A stretch of 47,004 bases of DNA from RGIG3528 sp045598045 (GTDB taxonomy: Bacteria > Bacillota > Clostridia > Lachnospirales > Lachnospiraceae): assembly GCA_045598045.1 (NCBI GenBank), contig JAZLLG010000018.1:1-47004 (forward strand). The letters are read 5' to 3'. Shown piece after piece: positions 7,346 to 16,631 of the stretch (the first letter of the stretch is position 1; every line of letters begins with the position of its first letter). The position numbers and the translations under genes are program-made. The notes below the pieces were generated by a model that made no database searches, was not told the origin of the DNA, and worked only from the letters and a program-made list of their open reading frames with translations.

Positions 7346-8347
7346 TCAGATTTTTTTAACATGCTCATGAGTGTAAAGATGGTTGCTGCAATATTCATAA
7401 TTGCCATCGCACTTTGAGCAGAATCGGAACTCGATATTTTCGCCATCAAGCTCCGTTGCGCCGCAAATGGCGCATTTATGCCTTGTAAACACGGTCTTGC
7501 CTTCATGAACGGCTTCTTGTCCCATGTTTACCTTTGCAACGCGGATTTTCCTTGTGAAATCTGCGCGGCGTTTGTATGTACTCTTAATTTTATTTCGACT
7601 GTAATAGTGTTTTGTAAGCAGGAAGAAAATGATAGCATTAAGCATGGAAACGACAATAATTATTACCATGCAATAGTTTCCTACAATAATCTGCTCTATT
7701 ACCTCAAATGCAATAAGTACAGCATAGAAGATTCCAAGCATCTTTGCCCTTATCGGAATAAAGAACATAAGAAGTATTCGTTCTTCAGGAAGTGTCATTG
7801 CATAAGCAAGCAATATTGAAATTGAAAGATAATATGTTGATATGCTTCTGAACCACGCTCCGGGGAGTATCAGGTATTTCATGTTTACAACGTCCTTAAT
7901 GGAAACATATGTAAACAGCTCTTCGGCGGTTATTATTCCGCTTGTCAGTTCTTCATCGTAAATAAGGAATGCAAGCCCGTAAACAATAAAAGCACCGATA
8001 ATGGTAAACAGAATACCTGAAAAGAAGTAGATGTTATATCTGAAATCTCCCCACACCTGCTCAAGGCTTCTTCCTATTGAAAAGTAGAAATACAATACAA
8101 GGATTATGAACGGAGAAAACGAATCCGGCGGTATAAGCAGCCAGGACACCAGTCTCCAAACCTGTCCATGCAAAATGAGGTACGGATTTAATGAAAGATA
8201 CCCCAAAATATCTATGTTTACTCCACCTATTGAGGAAAAAAGCTCAAGCACAAAACCGGTGCAATAAAGAAGAACAATAATCAGTGAAAGATTCCTGATG
8301 GCATACTGTCCATATTTTCTTTCCGCTTTGAAAAGAAATTCATTCAT
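7346..8347 (-). CDS. Rhomboid-like membrane protein with C-terminal zinc ribbon
   Basis: The 333-residue protein has about six membrane helices. The pattern ILHGQVWRLVSWLLIPP, then YFYFSIGRSLEQVWGDFRYN, is the conserved L1/TM2 region of rhomboid-fold proteins. The catalytic Gly-x-Ser-Gly serine and the partner histidine of active rhomboids are not visible. The corresponding segment reads ISTYYLSISILLAYAM. It therefore looks like an inactive (pseudoprotease or derlin-like) member. The last ~45 residues form a zinc ribbon: Cys292, Cys295, Cys310, Cys313, with a further Cys320-His-rich tail. It sits 3 bases downstream of the CPBP protease gene. Rhomboid pseudoproteases often bind or escort membrane clients, which is inference here. 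Confidence 0.75.
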   Translation of the reverse strand: MNEFLFKAERKYGQYAIRNLSLIIVLLYCTGFVLELFSSIGGVNIDILGYLSLNPYLILHGQVWRLVSWLLIPPDSFSPFIILVLYFYFSIGRSLEQVWGDFRYNIYFFSGILFTIIGAFIVYGLAFLIYDEELTSGIITAEELFTYVSIKDVVNMKYLILPGAWFRSISTYYLSISILLAYAMTLPEERILLMFFIPIRAKMLGIFYAVLIAFEVIEQIIVGNYCMVIIIVVSMLNAIIFFLLTKHYYSRNKIKSTYKRRADFTRKIRVAKVNMGQEAVHEGKTVFTRHKCAICGATELDGENIEFRFCSKCDGNYEYCSNHLYTHEHVKKI

Positions 8348-8350
8348 AAA

Positions 8351-9229
8351 TTAATTCTGTTCCTTTAATTTCATCTTCTTGGAGATGCCAATATAAACAA
8401 GTACCGCACCACCAAGACATAAAAGACCTACGGGGATCATAAGGTATGAAACCATGTCCGGGTTGGAAGCCTTCTCCGCAAGCTGTGTAAGCAGTTCAGA
8501 TGAGCTGTTCACAACAATGTGAAGGATAATCGTAGGCCATACTGAGCCGAACTTTGCGGCAATAAGTCCGAAAAGAACGCCAAGTAAAAATGCATAAATA
8601 ACCTGAACAAGTGCTCCGAGAGTTAAGCCGTTTCCAAAGTGCATACATCCGAACCAGAAAGCCTGAACAAATACAGCGGCGATTGTGGGCATGTATTTGT
8701 CTGCAATCTTAATCGTAATGCCTCTGAAGAAAAGTTCTTCGGCAATAGGTCCGATAACAGCAACGGAAATCGTAAACATCCATGAAGAAGTATCAAGAAG
8801 CATATCGGAAAGGTCCTGATAGCTCTCATAAACAGCTTCCGGAAGAATAGTAAATATCAGATTGAGGATAAGCGTAATAACAACCTGAAGTGAAAGACCA
8901 AGCAAAACGACAAACAGGATGTTCATCGGCTTTAACGTCTTTATGCCCTTGTCCTTCTTTCGGAAAGCCAGGAAGTACCAGAGGGCACCGCACAAAAGCA
9001 TCATCAGTTCGGAAACAAGCGTTACGGTTCCAACAAAACCACTGTCAGACAACAAATTGTTAAGGATTGAAGCAACGTCATAATTTCCGTTTAATGCTGC
9101 TTCCATTCCGATTTTAATTCCGTAGACGATTTCACCAACAAATCCGCCGACAATCTGACATCCCAATGCGGCAAGCATAGGCAAAAGACTCAAAAATATA
9201 CCGGCCACGGGATTTTTCTTTTTTTCCAT
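8351..9229 (-). CDS. CPBP family intramembrane metalloprotease (CAAX/Abi type)
   Basis: The 292-residue multi-pass membrane protein has all CPBP motifs: EELFFRG (residues ~164-170), FWFGCMHF (His ~197) and PTIILHIVVN (His ~237). These supply the catalytic Glu and His residues of the Rce1-like fold. About eight membrane helices are expected. I choose the ATG at 9229 because GGAGGT lies 4 bases upstream. The longer frame begins with a TTG inside that site. The gene is followed within 3 bases by the rhomboid-like gene, so two intramembrane-protease-fold proteins are made together. The substrate is unknown. Family roles include bacteriocin immunity and prenyl-protein processing. Confidence 0.88.
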   Translation of the reverse strand: MEKKKNPVAGIFLSLLPMLAALGCQIVGGFVGEIVYGIKIGMEAALNGNYDVASILNNLLSDSGFVGTVTLVSELMMLLCGALWYFLAFRKKDKGIKTLKPMNILFVVLLGLSLQVVITLILNLIFTILPEAVYESYQDLSDMLLDTSSWMFTISVAVIGPIAEELFFRGITIKIADKYMPTIAAVFVQAFWFGCMHFGNGLTLGALVQVIYAFLLGVLFGLIAAKFGSVWPTIILHIVVNSSSELLTQLAEKASNPDMVSYLMIPVGLLCLGGAVLVYIGISKKMKLKEQN

Positions 9230-9266
9230 TTTTACCTCCAAGGGTTAAGCAAACCCGAAAACAACC

Positions 9267-10757
9267 CTACTTCAGAGTAATCTTAACTACAGAGCATGCA
9301 GGCATCTTAAAGGAAATGCCTTTGTCTGTCTTCTTTACATCATTAAAAGGCTTTTCAACAACGTTTTCCTTTTCGTCGAAAGTATTGAAAGCACCCATAT
9401 CTGCAGTAATAATTGTGCCGGAAATCTTTGAGAAATCAAAGTCTGTAATGGTTGCATCGATTTCCTTTGCATCATCTGCCGAAAGGTTTGAAAGAGTAAT
9501 CGTAAGTGTTCCGTCAGCATTCTTGGAAACAGACTCATAAATGTCATCAACCATATTCTTCCCCATGCCGACTTTTGTCTTCTCGATGGAGCTCTGTACA
9601 AGAGTAGCATCCTGATGATCGGAGTACATCTTAAATACGTAGTATGTGGGTGTCTTCACCATCTTCGCACCTTCAGTGAGAATAACAGACTGAAGAACGT
9701 TTACAAGCTGGGCAATGTTTGCCATACGAATACGATTGCAATGCTTGTTGAAAATGTTAAGTGTTGTGCCTGCAACGATGGCGTCTCTCATTGTATTCTG
9801 CTGGTAAAGGAAACCGGGATTTGTTCCGGGTTCAACCTCATACCATGTACCCCACTCGTCAAAGATAAGTCCGACTCTTCTTTCAGGGTCATACTGATCC
9901 ATAATAGCGATGTGCTTGTCAAGGAGCTCCTCGGTAAAGGTCATGTACTTCATGGTTGTGTAGTACTCTTCCTTTGTGAAGCCTGTAGAAGCACCCTTAT
10001 GATTCCAATCGGGAACCGTGTAATAGTGAAGTGAAATACCGTCCATGAAACGGCCCGCAAGCTTCATTACGGTTTCGGTCCATGAGTAATCCGAAGCATT
10101 GGCACCGCATGCAATCTTATAAATGCGGGGTTTATCGGGATTCTTGGCATCAGGATAATGCCTTACGAATGTCTGGTAACGACGGTACTCGTTTGCATAA
10201 TACTCGGGAGTCATGTTGCCGCCGCATCCCCAGTTTTCATTACCTACTCCGAAGAAATTAACAGTCCAAGGATCCTCGTTGCCGTTTGCCTTACGAAGAT
10301 CGGCCATAGGTGAAACACCGTCAAAAGTCATGTACTCAATCCATTCGCTCATTTCCTGAACGGTTCCGGAGCCGACATTTCCGTTAATGTATGTTTCACA
10401 GCCAAGTTGCTTGCAGAGTTCAAAGAATTCCTTTGTACCGAAGCTGTTATCTTCAAGAACACCGCCCCAGTTTGTGTTAATCATTTTCTTTCTGGATTCC
10501 TTGGGGCCTATACCGTCCTTCCAATGGTATTCATCGGCAAAGCATCCGCCCGGCCAACGAAGTACGGGAATTTTCATTTCTTTTAAGGCTTCAACAACGT
10601 CGGTACGCATTCCGTTGACATTTGGAATGTCCTTGTTGTTCTCACCAACATATAAGCCTTCATAAATACAACGTCCGAGGTGCTCGGAAAAATGTCCCTG
10701 AATCTCTCTGTTGATTTTTCCGAGTTCTATGTTCGGATTGATGTACATTTTTGTCAT
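9267..10757 (-). CDS. abfA: Alpha-L-arabinofuranosidase, GH51
   Basis: The 496-residue protein is a full-length GH51 enzyme that releases terminal arabinofuranose from arabinan, arabinoxylan or their oligosaccharides. The acid/base is Glu174 in GNENWG and the nucleophile is Glu301 in FDEWGTWY. The family start EIQGHFSEHLGRCIYEGLYVG and LRWPGGCFADEYHW are present. It has no signal peptide, so it is intracellular and acts on imported oligosaccharides. GGAGGAC precedes the ATG. No sugar transporter or regulator lies nearby. It is wedged between an SH3 membrane protein gene (18-base gap) and a CPBP protease gene, which is unusual for a polysaccharide-use gene. Confidence 0.95.
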   Translation of the reverse strand: MTKMYINPNIELGKINREIQGHFSEHLGRCIYEGLYVGENNKDIPNVNGMRTDVVEALKEMKIPVLRWPGGCFADEYHWKDGIGPKESRKKMINTNWGGVLEDNSFGTKEFFELCKQLGCETYINGNVGSGTVQEMSEWIEYMTFDGVSPMADLRKANGNEDPWTVNFFGVGNENWGCGGNMTPEYYANEYRRYQTFVRHYPDAKNPDKPRIYKIACGANASDYSWTETVMKLAGRFMDGISLHYYTVPDWNHKGASTGFTKEEYYTTMKYMTFTEELLDKHIAIMDQYDPERRVGLIFDEWGTWYEVEPGTNPGFLYQQNTMRDAIVAGTTLNIFNKHCNRIRMANIAQLVNVLQSVILTEGAKMVKTPTYYVFKMYSDHQDATLVQSSIEKTKVGMGKNMVDDIYESVSKNADGTLTITLSNLSADDAKEIDATITDFDFSKISGTIITADMGAFNTFDEKENVVEKPFNDVKKTDKGISFKMPACSVVKITLK

Positions 10758-10775
10758 TTCTTTGTCCTCCGCTAA

Positions 10776-11804
10776 TTAAAGTTTCATCATGAGCCGCTTT
10801 GAAGCTGCACTCTCTTTATTTATGTATCTGACTTCGCCATTATTAAAACGCACTTCCACATTGTTGACATCGGCATTGTCCAATACAACACCTTCACCAA
10901 AATACTTATGGATTACTATGTCGTTGTACTTGAGTTCGTTCAGCATGGTCTTGAGCTCTTCCTTTTCACGGACAGCCGCAGCCAATGCGCTCTTCTCTTC
11001 CTCCGGCATAGGAGTAGCGTTCATTTCATAGTCATCATCAAACTGTTCCGGCTCATTCTTATACTCGGAGTCTTCACCGCGTTTTCTTCCGGAATTGCCG
11101 TAAAGCTTCTTTTCACGTTCAACAATCTCCGCACGTTCCGAAGCGGTTTTCAGCTTTTTGATTTTCTCATCGGCATCGGAAGATACTTTAACATTGTTCT
11201 TTCTGAAGAATGTGAAGTAAAGGAGTACGCATATTACAAGTATAAGTACGGTAAAAATCACTGCTGTTAAAGGCGATATGCCGTTCTTTTCAGGCGCAGC
11301 GGGAATCGGTGTCACCGTCGGAGTGGGAATCGGAGTATTTGTGGGTATCGGAGTAGGTGTAGGTGTACACGTTGGTATCGGAGAAGGAGTGGGAGTAGGT
11401 ATGTTCACGGCCTTCTCACCGGTAAGCTTCGTGTATCCTGCAAATACAAATCCATGGAATTCGACGCCGTCGTCCGTCCATCTGACTTCGTACCATTCTC
11501 CACCGTTCGGAGCTTTGCCCGTGGACATTCCCGCCACTTTGTCTCCCTTGTGAAGAACAACATAATCACCGTTTACGGTGAGCCTTTCGAAGCCCGTTCC
11601 CCTTCCCAGACGAACGTTAAGATTTTCGGTCACGACCTCAACCTCAAACGCATCAATACCTTCTGTTTCTTCGGTAAGCTCAAATGTCGGAAGTATTTCG
11701 GCCGAAACCTGCTTCGGCTCTGCTGCTCCCGCAAGAAGCGCTGCCGCTGTGGCGACAAGCAAAACTTTGTTTATTACATTGCGAAAAAGTCTCTGTTTCC
11801 TCAT
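10776..11804 (-). CDS. Membrane-anchored SH3 protein with cytoplasmic Tudor-like tail
   Basis: The start chosen is the ATG at 11804, which has GAGAAGG at good spacing. A start at 11828 has no such site. The 342 residues read in order as follows. A signal peptide (VINKVLLVATAAALLAG) is followed by a bacterial SH3 domain with NVRLGRGTGFERL and GGEWYEVRWTDDGVEFHGFV. A Pro/Thr-rich linker follows, then a membrane helix (AVIFTVLILVICVLLYFTFF) and a charged cytoplasmic coil. The C-terminal ~50 residues (YNDIVIHKYFGEGVVL, EVRFNNGEVRYI) resemble the small beta-barrel at the end of UvrD/PcrA helicases. The SH3 domain probably contacts the wall. The cytoplasmic barrel could bind RNA polymerase or nucleic acid, which is speculative. 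Confidence 0.8.
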   Translation of the reverse strand: MRKQRLFRNVINKVLLVATAAALLAGAAEPKQVSAEILPTFELTEETEGIDAFEVEVVTENLNVRLGRGTGFERLTVNGDYVVLHKGDKVAGMSTGKAPNGGEWYEVRWTDDGVEFHGFVFAGYTKLTGEKAVNIPTPTPSPIPTCTPTPTPIPTNTPIPTPTVTPIPAAPEKNGISPLTAVIFTVLILVICVLLYFTFFRKNNVKVSSDADEKIKKLKTASERAEIVEREKKLYGNSGRKRGEDSEYKNEPEQFDDDYEMNATPMPEEEKSALAAAVREKEELKTMLNELKYNDIVIHKYFGEGVVLDNADVNNVEVRFNNGEVRYINKESAASKRLMMKL

Positions 11805-11817
11805 AACCTGACCCTTC

Positions 11818-13179
11818 TCAAAATTCATCCATATTTATCAGTTTGATATTATACTTTTCTGCTTCAATTTTCAACTCATTATTGAACCCGGACTTAGCAA
11901 AAACATACGTTTCCGCATTTTTTATTCCGGCCTGTTCCATCAGCCCGATAAAATCCTCAAGTTCTTCTTTGGTTACGGGCATATCCGAGAACGTACAGAA
12001 CCCAACCAGAGCATCTCCGTCTTCGTTTCCTGCCACTATGTCTATGTCTCCCGCTTTACCGTGCCAGCTTCCCCAATTGTCGAATTTATGTTCGAGTTTG
12101 TCCATATCCGACAAAAGCTTCATATATTCCAGGCAAATGTACGAGAATCGTTCTTTCATAAACTCATCGAAATTGACAAGTACACGTTCGAAATACACTT
12201 CCTGACCTCTTCCCTGTTCAATAAGCGACACATTCGGGAAAACATATCTGTACCAGAATTTCAGGAAACTGTCCTTTATAGTATACATACCTTTTTTGAC
12301 GTTTTCGTGTTCACCGGTCTCAAAAGAGAAAACTTTTTCAACAACATCAAGTTCAATAAGGTTTTTAATGTAAACACTGATTTTTGCCCTCGAAAAGCCC
12401 GTGCGTGAGAATATGTCATTCAATTTGCTCATACCTCCCGCCATCGAAGCAAGTATGGCGTTGTAAGCGGGAAGTTCACGCAGCTCGGTTTTAAGGAAGT
12501 TTTCGCCTTCTCTGTAGAGCGGAGCTCTTTTGTCCAGGAACATTTCGGTTATGTTTTCTCTTAAATCCTTCTTGGGATTCCAGTAATCAAGAAGCCCCGG
12601 AACTCCGCCGAAAACCGCCCATGCGTAAATCGTGTTTTCCATGCTCATTGTCGGAAAACGTTCAACGGTTTCCATAAAGCTGAATTCGCTTAGTTTTGTA
12701 ATTCCCGAAAGGATGCGTGCAAGCACTCCCATATCGGTAACCATTGAGTTCTCAACCCAGTTCACGGATGAGCTGAGAAACAAAAACATGACACGCCCCG
12801 AAAGAGCTTCATCCCCAAGCAGGGAAAGAAGCGCACTTCTAAACGTGTCACCGCATTTTATTAAAAACTGGAATTCATCAAAAACAATAACCGTCTTCGC
12901 TTCTTCATTGACATCGATACGACTTTTCAATGCCCTGAAGACACTGAAAGAAAGGTTCTCGTCGCAATCGGAACCAAGCTCTTCGCAAAGCTTGAGGCTC
13001 TGCTCGCGGGCGCTGAGCTCGCGGGCACAGTAATAAAACGCAGGCTTACCGGAAATAAACTCGGAAGCCAATGCTGTTTTACCTATTCCATATCGTCCAT
13101 ACATGACAAGCGCACAACTTTTCCCACTGTTATACGCGTCCTGCAGAAGCTTTAATTCTGTTTTTCTCCCCAGCAGCAT
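11818..13179 (-). CDS. AAA ATPase with C-terminal DUF234-type nuclease-like domain
   Basis: The ~453-residue protein belongs to the ATPase family often called archaeal-type ATPase/DUF234. The Walker A motif is GRYGIGKTAL near residue 30, and Walker B is TVIVFDEFQFL near residue 120. A winged-helix segment (SKLNDIFSRTGFSRAKISVY) follows near residue 265. The C-terminal domain has WGSWHGKAGDIDIVA, matching the WxxD..EID pattern of DUF234. The ATG at 13179 has GGAG 6 bases upstream. A GTG one codon earlier is possible. The family function is unknown. It is the second gene after argS and overlaps the neighbourhood of the SH3 gene by a few bases. Confidence 0.85.
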   Translation of the reverse strand: MLLGRKTELKLLQDAYNSGKSCALVMYGRYGIGKTALASEFISGKPAFYYCARELSAREQSLKLCEELGSDCDENLSFSVFRALKSRIDVNEEAKTVIVFDEFQFLIKCGDTFRSALLSLLGDEALSGRVMFLFLSSSVNWVENSMVTDMGVLARILSGITKLSEFSFMETVERFPTMSMENTIYAWAVFGGVPGLLDYWNPKKDLRENITEMFLDKRAPLYREGENFLKTELRELPAYNAILASMAGGMSKLNDIFSRTGFSRAKISVYIKNLIELDVVEKVFSFETGEHENVKKGMYTIKDSFLKFWYRYVFPNVSLIEQGRGQEVYFERVLVNFDEFMKERFSYICLEYMKLLSDMDKLEHKFDNWGSWHGKAGDIDIVAGNEDGDALVGFCTFSDMPVTKEELEDFIGLMEQAGIKNAETYVFAKSGFNNELKIEAEKYNIKLINMDEF

Positions 13180-13196
13180 CACTTTCTCCGGAATGA

Positions 13197-14963
13197 TTAC
13201 ATACGGTCGGGTGCCGAGAAGCCGAGCATGTCTATACCTGCTTCAAGCACGCCTCTTGTCAGTTTCAAAAGTTCAATGTAGCCTGCCTGCTTATCTTTGT
13301 TTTCTTCAGACAGAATCTTTGTTTCATGATAAAAGCTGTTAAATACGTCAGCAAGCTCATAAATGTACGCACAAACTCTGTGCGGTGCGACATCCTCAAA
13401 AGCACCTTGAACCATATCCTGAAACTTTGAAAGCTGAAGCATCAATGCTTTTTCGGAAGCGGAACCGGACTCATTGATATTCTTTTCCTGTGTATCGCCG
13501 ACGTTTTCTTCATACTTTGCAAGAATTGATTTGATTCGTACAATCGTATAAAGGATATAAGGGCCTGTATTTCCCTCAAAAGACGTAAATCTCTCTATAT
13601 CGAAGCAGTAGTCCTTCGTGGCCTGGTTGGAAAGATCGCCATACTTAAGTGCGGCAAGACCGACGATTTTAGCGGTCTCCCGTGCTTGTTCCTCAGACTC
13701 TTCTCTGTTTTCCATTATACGATTATATACCGCCTCGTTAACATCGGCTATAAGTCTTTCGAGACGAAGCACACCACCCTCTCTTGTTTTAAAAGGCTTT
13801 CCGTCTTTTCCGTTCATTGTGCCGTTTCCGAGGAAAAAGAGCTCTGTCTCCGGACGTACAACTCCCGCTTTTCGTGCAGCGCGGAAAACCTGAAGGAAAT
13901 GAAGGTCCTGTCTCTTGTCAACGACATAAATTACTTTGTCGGGATGATAGTCTTTTTCACGCTGGATAAGTGTTGCAATATCTGTTGTTTCGTATATTGC
14001 GGCACCATCTCTCTTTCTGACGATGCAGGGAGGATAATCCTTTTTGTCGCCGGGCTCGGCAATGTCTACGACAAGCGCGCCCTGGCTTTCATGAGCAATG
14101 CCCCTCTCTTCCATATCCTTGAGCATCGGACCGACGTACGGATCCGCGTCGCTTTCACCCTTCCAAAGATCGAAGTGAACATCAAGATTATCGTAGTTCT
14201 TTTTAAGGTCAACCTTTGAAACCTCAAGGAAGTTTTTCCAAAGAGCGGTATATGCCTTGTCACCGCTTTGAAGCTTAACGGTAGCTTCGTGACAACGTGC
14301 TGCAAACTCTTCATCCACCTTCATTCTGGCGCTTGCTTCAGGATAGATTTCCTCAAGCTCGGCAATTGTACAGGAAGGCTCATCAGGATAGTCACCGGTA
14401 AAATCGGGATTGAAGTAAGGAAGATCGGGCTTTCTGTCCTTTATCCCTTCAATTACTTCACCCATCTGAAGGCCCCAGTCACCAAGATGTGCATCACCGA
14501 TAACGTTATGTCCGGCATAACGGCTTATGCGCTTTACACTTTCACCGATGATTGCAGGGCGGAGATGTCCGACATGAAGAGGCTTTGCCACATTGGCCCC
14601 ACCGTAGTCGATAATGATTGTCATGGGCTTTTCGGGTGTTTCAACACCGAATTTCTCGGCCTTTTTCATTTCATTCATGTATTTTGTAAGGAACTTTCCG
14701 CTGATTTTAATGTTGATAAACCCTGGCATAACTGCTTCAACAGTCTCAAAGGCTTCATTTCCCGTCAGCTTTTCAACAATTTCATTTGCAATCTGAACAG
14801 GAGCCTTTTTGTACTCCTTCGCAGCCGCCATTGCTCCGTTACACTGGTAATCCGCAAGATCCGGACGATTGGAAAAGCTTGCTTTTCCGTACTCTTCCTT
14901 ATACCCGCATTCTGCAAACGCAGATTTCAAAATTCCCGATATTGTGTCAACTAATTTTTTCAT
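13197..14963 (-). CDS. argS: Arginyl-tRNA synthetase
   Basis: This class I synthetase charges tRNA-Arg. The 588 residues show the N-terminal additional domain (from MKKLVDTISG), the HIGH motif as HVGHLRP within NVAKPLHVGHLRP, and FKTREGGVLRL in place of a canonical KMSKS, as usual for ArgS. The C-terminal anticodon-binding helices end ...GFSAPDRM. I chose the ATG at 14963, preceded by GAGG. The frame extends 23 codons further upstream without homology. A good promoter lies at 15004-15032. argS appears to lead the transcription unit running through to gerW. Confidence 0.95.
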   Translation of the reverse strand: MKKLVDTISGILKSAFAECGYKEEYGKASFSNRPDLADYQCNGAMAAAKEYKKAPVQIANEIVEKLTGNEAFETVEAVMPGFINIKISGKFLTKYMNEMKKAEKFGVETPEKPMTIIIDYGGANVAKPLHVGHLRPAIIGESVKRISRYAGHNVIGDAHLGDWGLQMGEVIEGIKDRKPDLPYFNPDFTGDYPDEPSCTIAELEEIYPEASARMKVDEEFAARCHEATVKLQSGDKAYTALWKNFLEVSKVDLKKNYDNLDVHFDLWKGESDADPYVGPMLKDMEERGIAHESQGALVVDIAEPGDKKDYPPCIVRKRDGAAIYETTDIATLIQREKDYHPDKVIYVVDKRQDLHFLQVFRAARKAGVVRPETELFFLGNGTMNGKDGKPFKTREGGVLRLERLIADVNEAVYNRIMENREESEEQARETAKIVGLAALKYGDLSNQATKDYCFDIERFTSFEGNTGPYILYTIVRIKSILAKYEENVGDTQEKNINESGSASEKALMLQLSKFQDMVQGAFEDVAPHRVCAYIYELADVFNSFYHETKILSEENKDKQAGYIELLKLTRGVLEAGIDMLGFSAPDRM

Positions 14964-15003
14964 ATTTTCCTCACTTAAATCCCGATTTAACAAACTTAAA
15001 AAT

Positions 15004-15032
15004 ACTTTATCACGTAATGGTCCAAAGCGCAA
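15004..15032 (-). promoter_or_regulatory. Probable argS promoter
   Basis: On the minus strand, TTGCGC (15032-15027) and TAAAGT (15009-15004) are separated by 17 bases, 40 bases upstream of the chosen argS start. No T-box leader could be fitted in the short 5' region. Confidence 0.55.
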
Positions 15033-15097
15033 GTACTGTCGCTATTTTCGAATGTTTTTATACGAATACGTTCCCTCGAAAACAGACTCCACACAAT

Positions 15098-15123
15098 AAA
15101 GCCGGCTTCGAAAAGCCGGCTTT
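15098..15123 (-). terminator. Intrinsic terminator after the NSS transporter
   Basis: AAAGCCGGCTT (15098-15108) and AAGCCGGCTTT (15113-15123) form an 11-base stem with a 4-base loop. It lies just past the transporter stop. The T-tract is short on both strands, so efficiency may be moderate. Confidence 0.7.
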
Positions 15124-15133
15124 GTTTATGTGT

Positions 15134-16510
15134 TTACTTAAAAACACTCATAATAAGGACAACGATAATAATTAACGGAAGAACAAATCTGAAATATGGC
15201 TTCAGCCATTTACCCATCTTAAGGCCCTTACCCGTATTAATTTCTTCATCAAACGCATCATAACCTATACCAAACTTATGTCCGCAGAAAAGAACATAGA
15301 TAAGACTACCCACGGGAAGGAGCACATTCGAAACAATGTAATCTTCCACGTCCATAAATGCCTTTCCGCCAATGGTTACGGAACTCCATACATTGTTTCC
15401 GAGTATTGCAGGAAGTGCAAGAACGCACATAAGTAAAATGTTGATGATGGAAACCTGTCTTCTGTTAAGCTTTGTAAGCTCAAGCCAGAAGGAAACAATG
15501 TTTTCAAATACCGCAATGACTGTTGAAAGCGCCGCGAAAACCATGAAAAGGAAGAAAAGAGCACCGATGATTCTGCCACCTTTCATGTTATTGAAGATGG
15601 AGGAAAGTGTTGTAAAAAGGAAGCCTGCGCCTACAGAACCGGCATCTTCGACTGTCTTTCCGCCGTTAAATGTGAAACAAGCCGGGAAGATGATAACACC
15701 GCTCATAAGAGCTACAAACGTATCAAGGCTGATGATTGTGACTGCTTCACCCGTAAGTCTTCTGCTCTTGTCAATATAGCTTCCGAAAATGGCAATGGAA
15801 CCGATGCCGAGGCTCAATGTGAAGAACGCCTGACCGAGAGCTGCCGAAGTAACCGTCCAGAAGCCGTACTCCTTAAAACCATCCAATGAAGGGACAAGGT
15901 AGAACTTCATGCCTTCGCCGGCATTCGAAAGAGTAAGCGAATAAACAGCAAGGAAAACCATAAGTGCAAGCAAAGCCACCATCATAACTTTTGTGATTTT
16001 CTCAACGCCCTTCTGAAGGCCTAAAGAACAGATAAGGAAACATACGGCAATTACTCCAAAAGTAAATCCGATGTTAATACCGGGATTTGAAACTATACCA
16101 CCGAAAACACCACCAAGTTCATCTGCCGTTTTGTATTCGAGAATAGAACCGCTGACATACTTTACAAAGTAGATTACCATCCATCCCGAGATGCATGTAT
16201 AGAACATCATAAGCAGGTAATTACCGGCAATTCCAATGTACTTTGCCCAGTGCCATTTCTGCCCTTTTTTCTCAAGGACATCAAATGACGAAGCAATACT
16301 TCTCTGACTTTTTCTTCCGACGGAAAGCTCTGCAAGCATTACAGGAAGCCCAAGAAGAATAAGAAAAAGGATGTAAATAAGAACAAATGCGGAGCCACCA
16401 TAAGCTCCTGTCCAAATAGGAAAACGATAAACGTTACCAAGTCCGATGGCACAGCCGGCGGAAATCAAAATAAAACCAAGTCTCGAAGAGAACTTCTCCC
16501 TCTCTTTCAT
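15134..16510 (-). CDS. Sodium-dependent transporter, NSS family
   Basis: The 458-residue membrane protein of the neurotransmitter:sodium symporter family probably imports an amino acid with sodium. The TM1 signature GCAIGLGNVYRFP and WTGAYGGSAF form the unwound sodium/substrate site, as in LeuT. About eleven helices follow, ending with a short basic loop and FVLPLIIIVVLIMSVF. The ATG at 16510 has GGAGG 5 bases upstream. The longer frame starts with a TTG inside that site. It is divergent from the LexA-like operon and separated from argS by a terminator hairpin. The substrate cannot be told from sequence. Confidence 0.93.
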   Translation of the reverse strand: MKEREKFSSRLGFILISAGCAIGLGNVYRFPIWTGAYGGSAFVLIYILFLILLGLPVMLAELSVGRKSQRSIASSFDVLEKKGQKWHWAKYIGIAGNYLLMMFYTCISGWMVIYFVKYVSGSILEYKTADELGGVFGGIVSNPGINIGFTFGVIAVCFLICSLGLQKGVEKITKVMMVALLALMVFLAVYSLTLSNAGEGMKFYLVPSLDGFKEYGFWTVTSAALGQAFFTLSLGIGSIAIFGSYIDKSRRLTGEAVTIISLDTFVALMSGVIIFPACFTFNGGKTVEDAGSVGAGFLFTTLSSIFNNMKGGRIIGALFFLFMVFAALSTVIAVFENIVSFWLELTKLNRRQVSIINILLMCVLALPAILGNNVWSSVTIGGKAFMDVEDYIVSNVLLPVGSLIYVLFCGHKFGIGYDAFDEEINTGKGLKMGKWLKPYFRFVLPLIIIVVLIMSVFK

Positions 16511-16631
16511 ATAACCCTCCAAATATTATTTTCTATGGAAGTTCAACGCGTTAAAGCGTAAAACAGTATCACATTTTTACCATAAAAGCCGCCATTTGTC
16601 CACCTTTATTTATCAAATTTATATCTGCCTA

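Noticed and set aside
9242..9266. GGGTT/AACCC hairpin between GH51 and the CPBP gene as terminator
   Set aside because: The 5-base stem has no T-tract. It may be a pause site, but it does not support an operon break.
11278..11553. Gly/Val-repeat plus-strand ORF
   Set aside because: It is the antisense shadow of the Pro/Thr linker of the SH3 protein gene.
14964..15097. T-box riboswitch before argS
   Set aside because: The 5' region is only about 40-130 bases and shows no T-box core sequence or terminator/antiterminator pair.
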